64,000 nt of DNA from CAZODA01 sp964578485. Its GTDB lineage: Bacteria > Bacteroidota > Bacteroidia > Bacteroidales > Marinilabiliaceae. Positions 1-7,312 of this stretch are shown piece by piece. The DNA lies in NCBI GenBank assembly GCA_964578485.1, contig CAZODA010000004.1, forward strand, positions 72,199 to 136,198, in the 5' to 3' direction. The translations under genes were made by a program, and so were the position numbers. Below the pieces are notes generated by a model. It was not told the DNA's origin. It saw only the letters and a program-made list of their open reading frames with translations, and searched no databases. Every line of letters starts with the position of its first letter. Position 1 is the stretch's first letter.

Positions 1-404
1 ATACGTTGAAGAATTTCTTTTTGCGCATATGAAGGAGTTTGCATTATAGTATGCAATGTTACTATCAGAGGTAGTTTTAATTGATGAAGCAAAGGAAGGA
101 TATAAACCCCATCTTTGCCTCCAAAAATACCAAATTCATGTTGTAAGATACAGCATTCCGCACCACTTAAATTAATGTATTTTGCTGCTGCAAGGTAATC
201 ATCTTGGGATTCTTGTCTTATAGTGAATTTTACCTCCTCCGGATAATTAAGAGTTTCTTCATAATCATTTATAGCAACTATAAAGCTCTTTTTATGGTAA
301 GGCTCATCTATATCAGTGGCAACCATGGAAGAGAAAAGATTTTCAGTAAAAGTACCTATCCCACATTTGCGTGGAGGATAGGTAGCGATATAAGCATTTT
401 TCAT
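1..404 (-). CDS. Glycosyltransferase, GT4-like, N-terminal part (cut by window edge)
   Basis: Read on the minus strand from an ATG at 402-404, this open frame runs off the left end of the window without a stop. The first 134 residues begin MKNAYIATYPPRKCGIGTF, the glycine-rich opening typical of GT-B fold retaining glycosyltransferases of the GT4 family. Further on come QHEFGIFGGKDG and LIVTLHT, which match the donor/acceptor-side Rossmann half of these enzymes. The likely role is transfer of a sugar from a nucleotide-sugar to a glycan or lipid in the cytoplasm. The catalytic C-terminal half (EX7E region) is outside the window, so substrate cannot be judged. The gene is divergent from the T9SS protein at 819. 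Confidence 0.75.
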   Translation of the reverse strand, partial: MKNAYIATYPPRKCGIGTFTENLFSSMVATDIDEPYHKKSFIVAINDYEETLNYPEEVKFTIRQESQDDYLAAAKYINLSGAECCILQHEFGIFGGKDGVYILPLLHQLKLPLIVTLHTIMQTPSYAQKEILQR

Positions 405-818
405 AATTGATTTTTTTTCGCACAGTATATATAAACAACAACTTTATTCCTTAGGAACTGTGCTTGTTAAATGAAGAAAAAAAGGAATAAGATGTAAAAT
501 GAAGTTTCGTGTCTCTTTCCGTAACTATGACATAATTGGCTTTTTGTCTTTATTAATTATTTAAGGTATAGGCCAATAGAATTTACAGAAAAAGACTCAC
601 GCATAATATACGAAATTTTGATGATTTACGAAAATCACTTGATTTATAGAAGCTTAATTGATGTTTTTTGAATAAGAAAAAGCTGAGGGAGATTTCTTAT
701 TGCTAAATAAGAGATTTGAAGAACTTATTATTTAATATTTGATGCCTTTTGCAACTTTATTATTAATAAGTTAGTATAAGTACTTGAGAATCTTATTAAA
801 CTTACAAATTATTACATT
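405..818. other. Divergent intergenic region, no gene seen
   Basis: About 410 bp of AT-rich DNA lie between two divergent genes. A short plus-strand frame at 204-410 is the antisense shadow of the glycosyltransferase. I see no convincing coding frame, terminator or perfect TAnnTTTG box. The region presumably holds both promoters. Confidence 0.4.
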
Positions 819-2477
819 ATGAAAAGACTGTTATTTTTTATTGTATTTAGTTTATCCTTTTCAATTTTAACAAAGGGACAAGCTATTCCTAATTTGAATT
901 TTGAAAATTGGGAAGTTAGAACTTATCCTTATCAGTATCCAAATCATTGGTCTATTATGGGTCATGGAGAAGATACCAATATAGTTACCGAAAAAATTAC
1001 TGATGATGCACAGGATGGCTCCTCTTCAATTAAATTAAAAACTATGATTGGAGATGGAGATGATTACCTTCCAACTTTATTTTTTTATGGAACTATGGTT
1101 CTTGATTTTGATCTTTCACCACCTATAGCATATGAAGGTCATCCTTTTGACGAGCTGGTTGATAAGATGCATTTTTACTATAAGTGTGATCTTTCAGGGG
1201 ATGATGAATCCTTTGTTATGTTGCAGCTTACTATGGAGGATGGTGAGATTGAAACTGTTGAATATTCTATATCTGAAAGCAAATCTGATTGGACTCATGC
1301 CGAAATTGATTTTAACGGGGAATTGAAAAAGGTTAAATCTTTATTTATAGCTTTCCTAAGTAGTAAAAATCCTTTCTTGGGCGGTGGCATTCCGAAATTC
1401 GGCACATGGTTGCAAATTGATAATGTTTATTTCACAAAAGGAGATGATCCCACTCAGATAAAAGTTCACAATCACAGCTTTGAAGATTGGATGAATTTTA
1501 CAGCAGAAGAACCTGTTGGCTGGGAAACATCAAATGGGAATTTATATGAATTTAGAGATGGTGTTTTTGATGTTGGTAAGTCAACAGATGCCGGTTCAGG
1601 AGATTATGCCGTTAAAATTCAAGGAGTCTTTGGAATGGGAGAATCCAGTAAAGGGGAAATTAGTTATAGAGGACCCTTTAATTATAGGCCATCAACGATG
1701 TTTGTTTCATATAAATATTTGAACATTGATGACAATAAAGCTGAAATTAATGTCAATTTATTTTCTGAAGGAAATTCTGTCAATTCCTTTTATATTGATA
1801 TTGAAGAAGGAACAGAAGATTATGAAATAATTCTTGTTGATTTATTTGGATCTCAACCTTATGATGAAATTGAAATTCGGATTTCTTCAACTCAGAGTTT
1901 TAATAATATTCTATGGATTGATAAAATCTTCTTTAGTCATGATGTACCGCCAATCAATTTGTTTGCAGAAGCAAAACCTTCATCAAAAATTGAAGTTACA
2001 TGGGAGCCAGGTTTAACTGAAGATAAATGGCAAATAGCATGGGGACTAAAGGGCTTTGATATTGGAGGGTCTTTAGAAAATTTTGAGGTTGTTGAAGATG
2101 CGCCAACTTATACAATTGAAGGTGTTGAATCCGGCAGCCAATATGAAATTTACCTAAGAAGCTATAAAGATGAGTCGGAAAAAAGTGAATGGACAGGGCC
2201 GGTTATGGTGGCTATTCCTACATCAGCTTCCTTAGCTGAATACAACACAGTTACTGTGTTCCCGAATCCTTCCGAAGGAAACTTTGTAGTAAATCTTGAT
2301 CAATATTATAAGGAAATTAAATATTTTGTTTCCGATTCTCAAGGTTTAGTTGTTAAATCAGGAATTAGCAATAACAGCTCTTCATTTAATGTTGATATGG
2401 GGCAGAAAAAAGGAGTCTTCTTTTTGAAAGTTAATTATGACAATAAAAATGAGCTCATTAAGTTAATTGTAAAATAG
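819..2477 (+). CDS. T9SS-secreted multidomain protein with fibronectin III-like domain and C-terminal sorting tail
   Basis: The 552-residue product starts with a signal peptide (MKRLLFFIVFSLSFSILTKG). Residues 22-200 and 215-375 form two related beta-rich units, each opening with a NLNFENWE or NHSFEDWM motif, which looks like a repeated carbohydrate-binding-like domain. Residues about 376-465 resemble a fibronectin type III domain (IEVTWEPG, YEIYLRSYKD). The last 80 residues start with VFPNPSEGNF and end KLIVK, the type A sorting signal of the type IX secretion system. The protein is therefore probably exported through the Sec and T9SS machinery and held on the surface or released. No catalytic motif was recognised. 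A strong terminator follows. Confidence 0.85.
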   Translation: MKRLLFFIVFSLSFSILTKGQAIPNLNFENWEVRTYPYQYPNHWSIMGHGEDTNIVTEKITDDAQDGSSSIKLKTMIGDGDDYLPTLFFYGTMVLDFDLSPPIAYEGHPFDELVDKMHFYYKCDLSGDDESFVMLQLTMEDGEIETVEYSISESKSDWTHAEIDFNGELKKVKSLFIAFLSSKNPFLGGGIPKFGTWLQIDNVYFTKGDDPTQIKVHNHSFEDWMNFTAEEPVGWETSNGNLYEFRDGVFDVGKSTDAGSGDYAVKIQGVFGMGESSKGEISYRGPFNYRPSTMFVSYKYLNIDDNKAEINVNLFSEGNSVNSFYIDIEEGTEDYEIILVDLFGSQPYDEIEIRISSTQSFNNILWIDKIFFSHDVPPINLFAEAKPSSKIEVTWEPGLTEDKWQIAWGLKGFDIGGSLENFEVVEDAPTYTIEGVESGSQYEIYLRSYKDESEKSEWTGPVMVAIPTSASLAEYNTVTVFPNPSEGNFVVNLDQYYKEIKYFVSDSQGLVVKSGISNNSSSFNVDMGQKKGVFFLKVNYDNKNELIKLIVK

Positions 2478-2495
2478 TTCTTGTTCATTTCCAAA

Positions 2496-2531
2496 TAAAG
2501 AAGCTGTCCCACTAAGACAGCTTCTTTTTTT
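2496..2531 (+). terminator. Rho-independent terminator after the T9SS protein
   Basis: A 12-bp stem AAAGAAGCTGTC / GACAGCTTCTTT with a 7-nt loop (CCACTAA) is followed by a run of T. It starts about 20 bp after the stop codon of the preceding gene. Confidence 0.85.
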
Positions 2532-2550
2532 AATGTACCCAAAGAACTAT

Positions 2551-2656
2551 GAGTTTTGGGTTTCGAGTTTTGGGTTTCGAGTTATCAGTCACCAGCAAAC
2601 AGTGATGTTTCGTAATTTTTCATTCCTTCATTCCTTCATTCCTTCATTCCTTCATT
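2551..2656. repeat. Short tandem repeats
   Basis: Two simple tandem arrays are visible. The 14-mer GAGTTTTGGGTTTC occurs twice at 2551-2578, and the 8-mer CATTCCTT occurs four times plus a half copy at 2621-2656. Neither has spacers, so this is not a CRISPR. It sits in a gene-free gap. Confidence 0.8.
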
Positions 2657-2664
2657 TTTAATTC

Positions 2665-2810
2665 GGGCGTTTCGACTCCGCTCAACGACCAGTTTCGACT
2701 TCGCTCTCCCGCTCTCGGCAAGACTCGGCGGGAACCTGTCCCGTTGCTACCTGTCCCGCTTTAGCGGGAAACGGGATTTCGCTTCGCTCTAACTCTCGGC
2801 GCCTTGAAGA
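2665..2810. repeat. GC-rich intergenic repeat element
   Basis: This stretch is much richer in GC than its surroundings. It starts with a 27-bp element (GGGCGTTTCGACTCCGCTCA and seven more bases) that recurs, inverted and with one mismatch, at 43540-43566. It also holds the perfect hairpin TCCCGCTTTAGCGGGA and a doubled CTGTCCCG. An open minus-strand frame crosses it but its Arg/Glu-rich translation looks like repeat-derived noise. The remaining 2811-3133 is AT-rich and appears empty. Confidence 0.6.
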
Positions 2811-3133
2811 GGCAAAATTTGCACATCTCAAGCATAATCGAGACTTTAGGAGATTTACCTTAAAAGGTTTAGAAAGATTGAAATTGAGTTTAGATTGCAT
2901 GCTTTAGCACATAATATTAAAAATATTAAGATAATTTTTAATATCTTTTGCTACAATCAATAAAGAGTCTGTTTATAAGAGAAAAAACTTTTTAAAAAGC
3001 TTTATTTCGATTTATATATTTTTCAAAGAATTTCTGGTAGTTTGGTTTTATATATGCTTTGAATAATGGTGATTATTCATTTCAATTTATATCTAGTCAT
3101 AAGGAATTATTTATTTTTAATATCTGAATAATT

Positions 3134-4579
3134 ATGAGCGAGTTATTAAGTGAGCAAACTACAAAGTTAAATTTTCTTGGAAATATAATAATGATTGGTT
3201 GTGGCAGTATTGGCCAAACTATTTTGCCCTTGCTTGGTAATCATTTTGAGGATATTTATAAGCGACTTACAATTCTTTCTGCTTCGGAATCAGGCAGAAA
3301 GTATGCAAAACTGCATGGTGTAAAATTTGTTCACAGCATCTTTACTCCGGGAAATTATCGCGAAGTAATAAGTAAATATGTCAAAGAAGGTGACTTGTTG
3401 CTAAATCTATCTATTGGCGTTTCCAGCCTTGATTTAGTTCGTTTTTGTTCCGAAAAAGGTGCTTTGTATGTTGATACTTCTATCGAACCGTGGCCCGTTG
3501 TTTTTGGTGATCCTATGCTTGACCTTCATGAACGTACAAATTATCAAATCAGGGCTCAGGCTTTAGCTCTTGCAAAAGAACTTGGTCCAAATTCTCCCAC
3601 TGCAGTTCTTGATCATGGTGCAAATCCCGGTCTTGTTTCTCATTTTGTAAAGCAGGCAATTGTTGATCTTGACAAGGATATTAGAAATGGCAAATCTAAG
3701 CCTCAGACACGTGAAGAATGGGCTGAGTTGATTTCTGAACTTAGTGTTACTACCATACAAATTTCGGAACGTGATACTCAGGCAAGCTTGCATCCTAAAC
3801 GTCAGGGTGAATTTGTTAATACTTGGTCTGTTGATGGCTTTATTGATGAGCTTATGCAACCGGCAGAGCTTTCTGTAGGAACATCCGATGTTGATTGGCC
3901 CGGTGGAGCCTGTGAGCATAGCAAGGGGTCAGGGACTATTTATCTTAAACGACCCGGTGCAAGCACTTTTGCACGAAGCTGGGTGCCATCGATAGGCAGC
4001 TTTCAAGGAATGCTTGTTACACATGATGAGGTATTGGCTCTTGCCGATTATTTATCGATATATGGCGATAATGGTTTTGTCTATCGTCCAACAGTTATGT
4101 TTGTTTATCATCCCTGTGATGATGCCATGCTTTCAGCTCTCGAATTAGAAGGTAATGGCTGGCTTATGCAGCCTGTATCAAGGCGTTTGGATTTGGATAT
4201 TGTTGAAGGAATGGATGAGTTGGGAGTTTTACTTGCCGGGCACGAGAAAAATGCATACTGGTATGGATCACAGCTTGATATAACAACAGCGCGTAAGCAT
4301 GTATCTTATGCAAATGCAACGAGTATTCAGGTTACTGCCGGTGCAATAGCTGCTATTATGTGGGCTATAAATAATCCTAATAGGGGTGTTGTTGAACCTG
4401 AAGATCTTGATTACGAGTTTTGTTTAAGTATTGCTATACCGTACTTAGGACAAATGGTTAGTGAATTCACTGATTGGACTCCCCTAGATGGGCGAGGTAA
4501 ATATTTCCCTGAAAAATTAGACGATCTGAATCCTTGGCAATTAAAAAATATCAGAAGTCGCCAATATTATGGAGAATAA
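3134..4579 (+). CDS. hss: Homospermidine synthase
   Basis: The 481-residue protein has the length and layout of bacterial homospermidine synthase, a saccharopine-dehydrogenase-related cytoplasmic enzyme. That enzyme makes sym-homospermidine from putrescine (or putrescine plus spermidine) using NAD as a recycled hydride carrier. Residues about 20-31 (MIGCGSIGQTIL) form the Rossmann dinucleotide-binding loop. LYVDTSIEPWP and LDHGANPGLVSHF are segments I associate with this family, and the C-terminal half carries a large dimer/substrate domain. The start at 3134 gives the expected N-terminus just before the Rossmann motif. It stands alone, 113 bp ahead of the next gene. Confidence 0.85.
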   Translation: MSELLSEQTTKLNFLGNIIMIGCGSIGQTILPLLGNHFEDIYKRLTILSASESGRKYAKLHGVKFVHSIFTPGNYREVISKYVKEGDLLLNLSIGVSSLDLVRFCSEKGALYVDTSIEPWPVVFGDPMLDLHERTNYQIRAQALALAKELGPNSPTAVLDHGANPGLVSHFVKQAIVDLDKDIRNGKSKPQTREEWAELISELSVTTIQISERDTQASLHPKRQGEFVNTWSVDGFIDELMQPAELSVGTSDVDWPGGACEHSKGSGTIYLKRPGASTFARSWVPSIGSFQGMLVTHDEVLALADYLSIYGDNGFVYRPTVMFVYHPCDDAMLSALELEGNGWLMQPVSRRLDLDIVEGMDELGVLLAGHEKNAYWYGSQLDITTARKHVSYANATSIQVTAGAIAAIMWAINNPNRGVVEPEDLDYEFCLSIAIPYLGQMVSEFTDWTPLDGRGKYFPEKLDDLNPWQLKNIRSRQYYGE

Positions 4580-4692
4580 TTTTTGACCAAGAATAAAAGA
4601 TCGGCGAATGAAAAAATCAATAATATTTTGATGCTTACTTTTTGTTTGGGGCTTTTGAACTCCCCTCTTATAAAAAAGCATTTTAAAAAAAA

Positions 4693-5643
4693 ATGAATAA
4701 TACTGATATGAATTATAAAGCTTTTGAAGCATCCTATCTTGCTCTTCATCGTTCGGGCGAACTAAAAAAGAGAGGAGAAAGACTCTTTGAAATTATGGAA
4801 GAATGTGAACTTTGTCCGCGTATGTGCAGGGCACAACGATTAAAAGGAGAAAGAGGCTTTTGTGGTGCCGGTAGCGATTTAGAGATAGCTTCTTTTCAAC
4901 AGCATTTTGGTGAAGAGGCACCTCTTGTCGGTGATGCAGGATCAGGAACTATATTTATGACTAATTGCAGTCTTAAATGTGTCTTTTGTATAAATTCGGA
5001 AATAAGTCATAAAGCTTCCGGTAATATAGTCAGTATAGATAAATTAAGTGAAATAATGTTACTGCTTCAAGCCAAAGGCTGTATGAATATAAATATAGTC
5101 AGCCCAAGCCATTATGCTCCATATATATTGGCAGCTCTTGACATTGCTGCTTCACGAGGTTTAAGAGTACCACTTGTTTATAACAGCTGTGGATGGGAAA
5201 GATTAGAAATTCTTGATTTGCTTAATGGGCTTGTAGATATTTATCTTTCAGATTTTAAATTTTATGATAATGAAATGTCTGTAAAATATGCATCTGAGGC
5301 AGCTGATTACCCGGAAATTACCAAAAGGGCTTTACTCGAAATGCATAATCAGGTGGGTGTTGCAAAACCTGCTGAGGATGGAAAAATTTACAGAGGTTTG
5401 ATGATACGTCATCTTGTGATGCCAAATAATGTGAGCGGAACAAAGGAAATACTAAACTGGATTGCCAATAATCTACCGAAAGACAGTTATATAAATATTA
5501 TGTCTCAATATAGTCCTGTTTATAAAGCATATAATTATCCTGAAATATCACGAAGAATTAAAGCTGAAGAATATGCAGCGGCTGTAAATTATGCTAAAAG
5601 TTTAAATCTTACCAATCTCGAACTTCAGGGCTTTTATAACTGA
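4693..5643 (+). CDS. Radical SAM protein, PflX-like (pyruvate formate-lyase-activating enzyme homologue)
   Basis: The radical SAM signature CX3CX2C is present as NCSLKCVFC, with cysteines at 92, 96 and 99, which should bind the 4Fe-4S cluster that cleaves S-adenosylmethionine. An N-terminal cysteine cluster (CELCPRMC near residue 39, then FCGAG) is characteristic of the PflX branch (COG1313) and could hold an additional metal site. NIVSPSHYAPYIL and IYLSDFKFYD follow the barrel strands seen in this family. The length of 316 residues fits. The substrate of this branch is not established, and no glycyl-radical enzyme gene lies nearby. An in-frame ATG at 4708 is an alternative start. Confidence 0.8.
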   Translation: MNNTDMNYKAFEASYLALHRSGELKKRGERLFEIMEECELCPRMCRAQRLKGERGFCGAGSDLEIASFQQHFGEEAPLVGDAGSGTIFMTNCSLKCVFCINSEISHKASGNIVSIDKLSEIMLLLQAKGCMNINIVSPSHYAPYILAALDIAASRGLRVPLVYNSCGWERLEILDLLNGLVDIYLSDFKFYDNEMSVKYASEAADYPEITKRALLEMHNQVGVAKPAEDGKIYRGLMIRHLVMPNNVSGTKEILNWIANNLPKDSYINIMSQYSPVYKAYNYPEISRRIKAEEYAAAVNYAKSLNLTNLELQGFYN

Positions 5644-5672
5644 ATGAAAAAGTTCCTTTGAAATATTGGAAT

Positions 5673-6608
5673 TTAAACATTAGATTTTTGTGCTTTCTGT
5701 TTCCTAAATACGTTTACACCAATAATACCTGCAAGTACCAACAATCCTCCTATGATATGCCATATATGAAGACTTTCATTTAGGAAAAGTATGCCACCAA
5801 AGACAGATAATACAGGACTGAAATTGTTGAAAATAGATACCTGAGCGGCCGGAATTATCGATAAGGCATTATTGCTGAGGAAAGAAGTAAGAAAAGTTGA
5901 AAGTACACCAAGATATAGTATGGGCAATAAAAAGGCAGGATTTATTAAAAGTTTAAAGAATGGAACTAAAGTGCCTGCTTTTATATGTGTGACAATAGCA
6001 ACAGCATTAAAGATTAAAAATGCTATAAAACTCATGAAAAAAGTTATGTCCATAGAGTTGAATTGCTTGTTAGCTCTTCTTCCCAACACATAATAAATTG
6101 CTATCGCTAAAACTGATAAAAGAATAAATATATTGCCCTTGATGCTGACCTTCGTAATTATATCGCTTCCATTTTTGAACATGATGTAAATAACACCGGC
6201 GACCGAAAGAATAACACACAGAATTTGTTTTAAATTATATTTCTCCTTTAAAAAGATTGTTGCTAAAATTATTGTGAATATTGGAGCTGTTGCCGATAGA
6301 ATACCTGCTTCGGATGCTGTGGTGTATTTTAGTCCCACAGTTTGAAGCCCAAACAGCATGATAGGATAAAATAAAGATAATACTAACAGTGTGGGTATAG
6401 TGTTTGCTTGTATGTTGGGTTTCTTTCTACGGAAAAATAAATAATAAATCAAAAGCCCTGCAGTAGCTGTAGTAAACCGATGAGCAAGAAGGTCTAAAGC
6501 AGATGAATGTTGTAATGCAAGCTTAATAAAAATAAATGAAAAGCCTATAATAATGGCCATAAAAGAAAGCCCAATATAGGCCCATGTTTCTTTTTTGTTT
6601 GCTTTCAT
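5673..6608 (-). CDS. DMT superfamily permease (EamA family)
   Basis: The 311-residue product is almost entirely hydrophobic, with about ten predicted membrane helices in two similar halves, the EamA x2 architecture of drug/metabolite transporters. GLQTVGLKYTTASEAGILSATAPIFT in the first half and PAAQVSIFNNFSPVLSVFGGILFLNE in the second are the repeated family motifs. It ends with a basic tail (FRKQKAQKSNV). Such proteins export or import small metabolites across the inner membrane; the substrate cannot be read from sequence. It converges with the radical SAM gene, the stops being about 30 bp apart. Confidence 0.85.
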   Translation of the reverse strand: MKANKKETWAYIGLSFMAIIIGFSFIFIKLALQHSSALDLLAHRFTTATAGLLIYYLFFRRKKPNIQANTIPTLLVLSLFYPIMLFGLQTVGLKYTTASEAGILSATAPIFTIILATIFLKEKYNLKQILCVILSVAGVIYIMFKNGSDIITKVSIKGNIFILLSVLAIAIYYVLGRRANKQFNSMDITFFMSFIAFLIFNAVAIVTHIKAGTLVPFFKLLINPAFLLPILYLGVLSTFLTSFLSNNALSIIPAAQVSIFNNFSPVLSVFGGILFLNESLHIWHIIGGLLVLAGIIGVNVFRKQKAQKSNV

Positions 6609-6819
6609 TTTATTTGTTTGTGAAGCTCGTAAAATTAATGTTTCTTTTTAAATTATGCGAATAGCTTCCTCATTCTAATCTTTAAAAGATTAAAACAAAA
6701 AAATATAAGGATTTTTATTTTCTACGATATGGTAAGAAGAATTATAACACAAAAGACCTTTTAAAGAAAGGAGAACCTTAGTGTTGAAACTCTCGCCTTA
6801 TATAAAAGTATTGATTGAT

Positions 6820-7017
6820 TTATCTTTTCTTTTTGCCGATTGGTGCAAAGAGAAGAAAAAGTATCCATGAAAACCATGAAAGAAAAATAACAGCAAGGAT
6901 CCACAATAATTTTTCACTGCCTTTGACTTTTCCGGAGCTTAAAATTAACAGGAAGGGTAATAACCAAATAACAATAAATAATATTATTACCGTAAGAATA
7001 CCATAAGATGCAAACAT
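6820..7017 (-). CDS. Small membrane protein, PLDc_N-like
   Basis: This 65-residue protein has two hydrophobic helices separated by a short polar loop. The second half (KLLWILAVIFLSWFSWILFLLFAPIGKKKR) resembles the phospholipase D nuclease N-terminal domain (PLDc_N) found alone in many small bacterial membrane proteins. Function is unknown. An overlapping plus-strand frame at 6815-7006 is less protein-like, and I regard it as the shadow. Confidence 0.55.
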   Translation of the reverse strand: MFASYGILTVIILFIVIWLLPFLLILSSGKVKGSEKLLWILAVIFLSWFSWILFLLFAPIGKKKR

Positions 7018-7312
7018 GTCATTTAATTTAATAATAAATAAAGCAATACAAATAAAGCTAATTATTATGTAAACAAGCTTTTATTTTGTGAAAATATTTA
7101 ATGATAATGATATAAAATAATAGGAGCTTTGTAAGCTAATATTGACAGATAATAAAGTATTATAGTTAGAAGCAATAAATATTGTCATGTCTTTAAATAT
7201 TATGTGATGTATGCCTTAGAAACATTTATCCGCTTTTTAACTTAATTTTAAATTCAAAGCTGATTGTGCTTTCAAATTCTTAAATTTATCCTCAAAATTA
7301 TAATATTAAATT
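7018..7312. other. Intergenic region upstream of polA, no gene seen
   Basis: About 295 bp of very AT-rich DNA contain no coding frame or clear terminator. The polA promoter should be here, but no perfect TAnnTTTG box was found. Confidence 0.4.

Noticed and set aside
204..410. 68-residue plus-strand frame at the left edge
   Set aside because: Antisense to a clear glycosyltransferase N-terminus (YPPRKCGIGTF).
2621..2656. Tandem CATTCCTT units resembling a repeat array
   Set aside because: Units are contiguous with no spacers, so this is a microsatellite and not a CRISPR.
2682..2900. 72-residue minus-strand frame
   Set aside because: It covers a GC-rich intergenic repeat, and its translation is Arg/Glu/Ser-rich without domain character.
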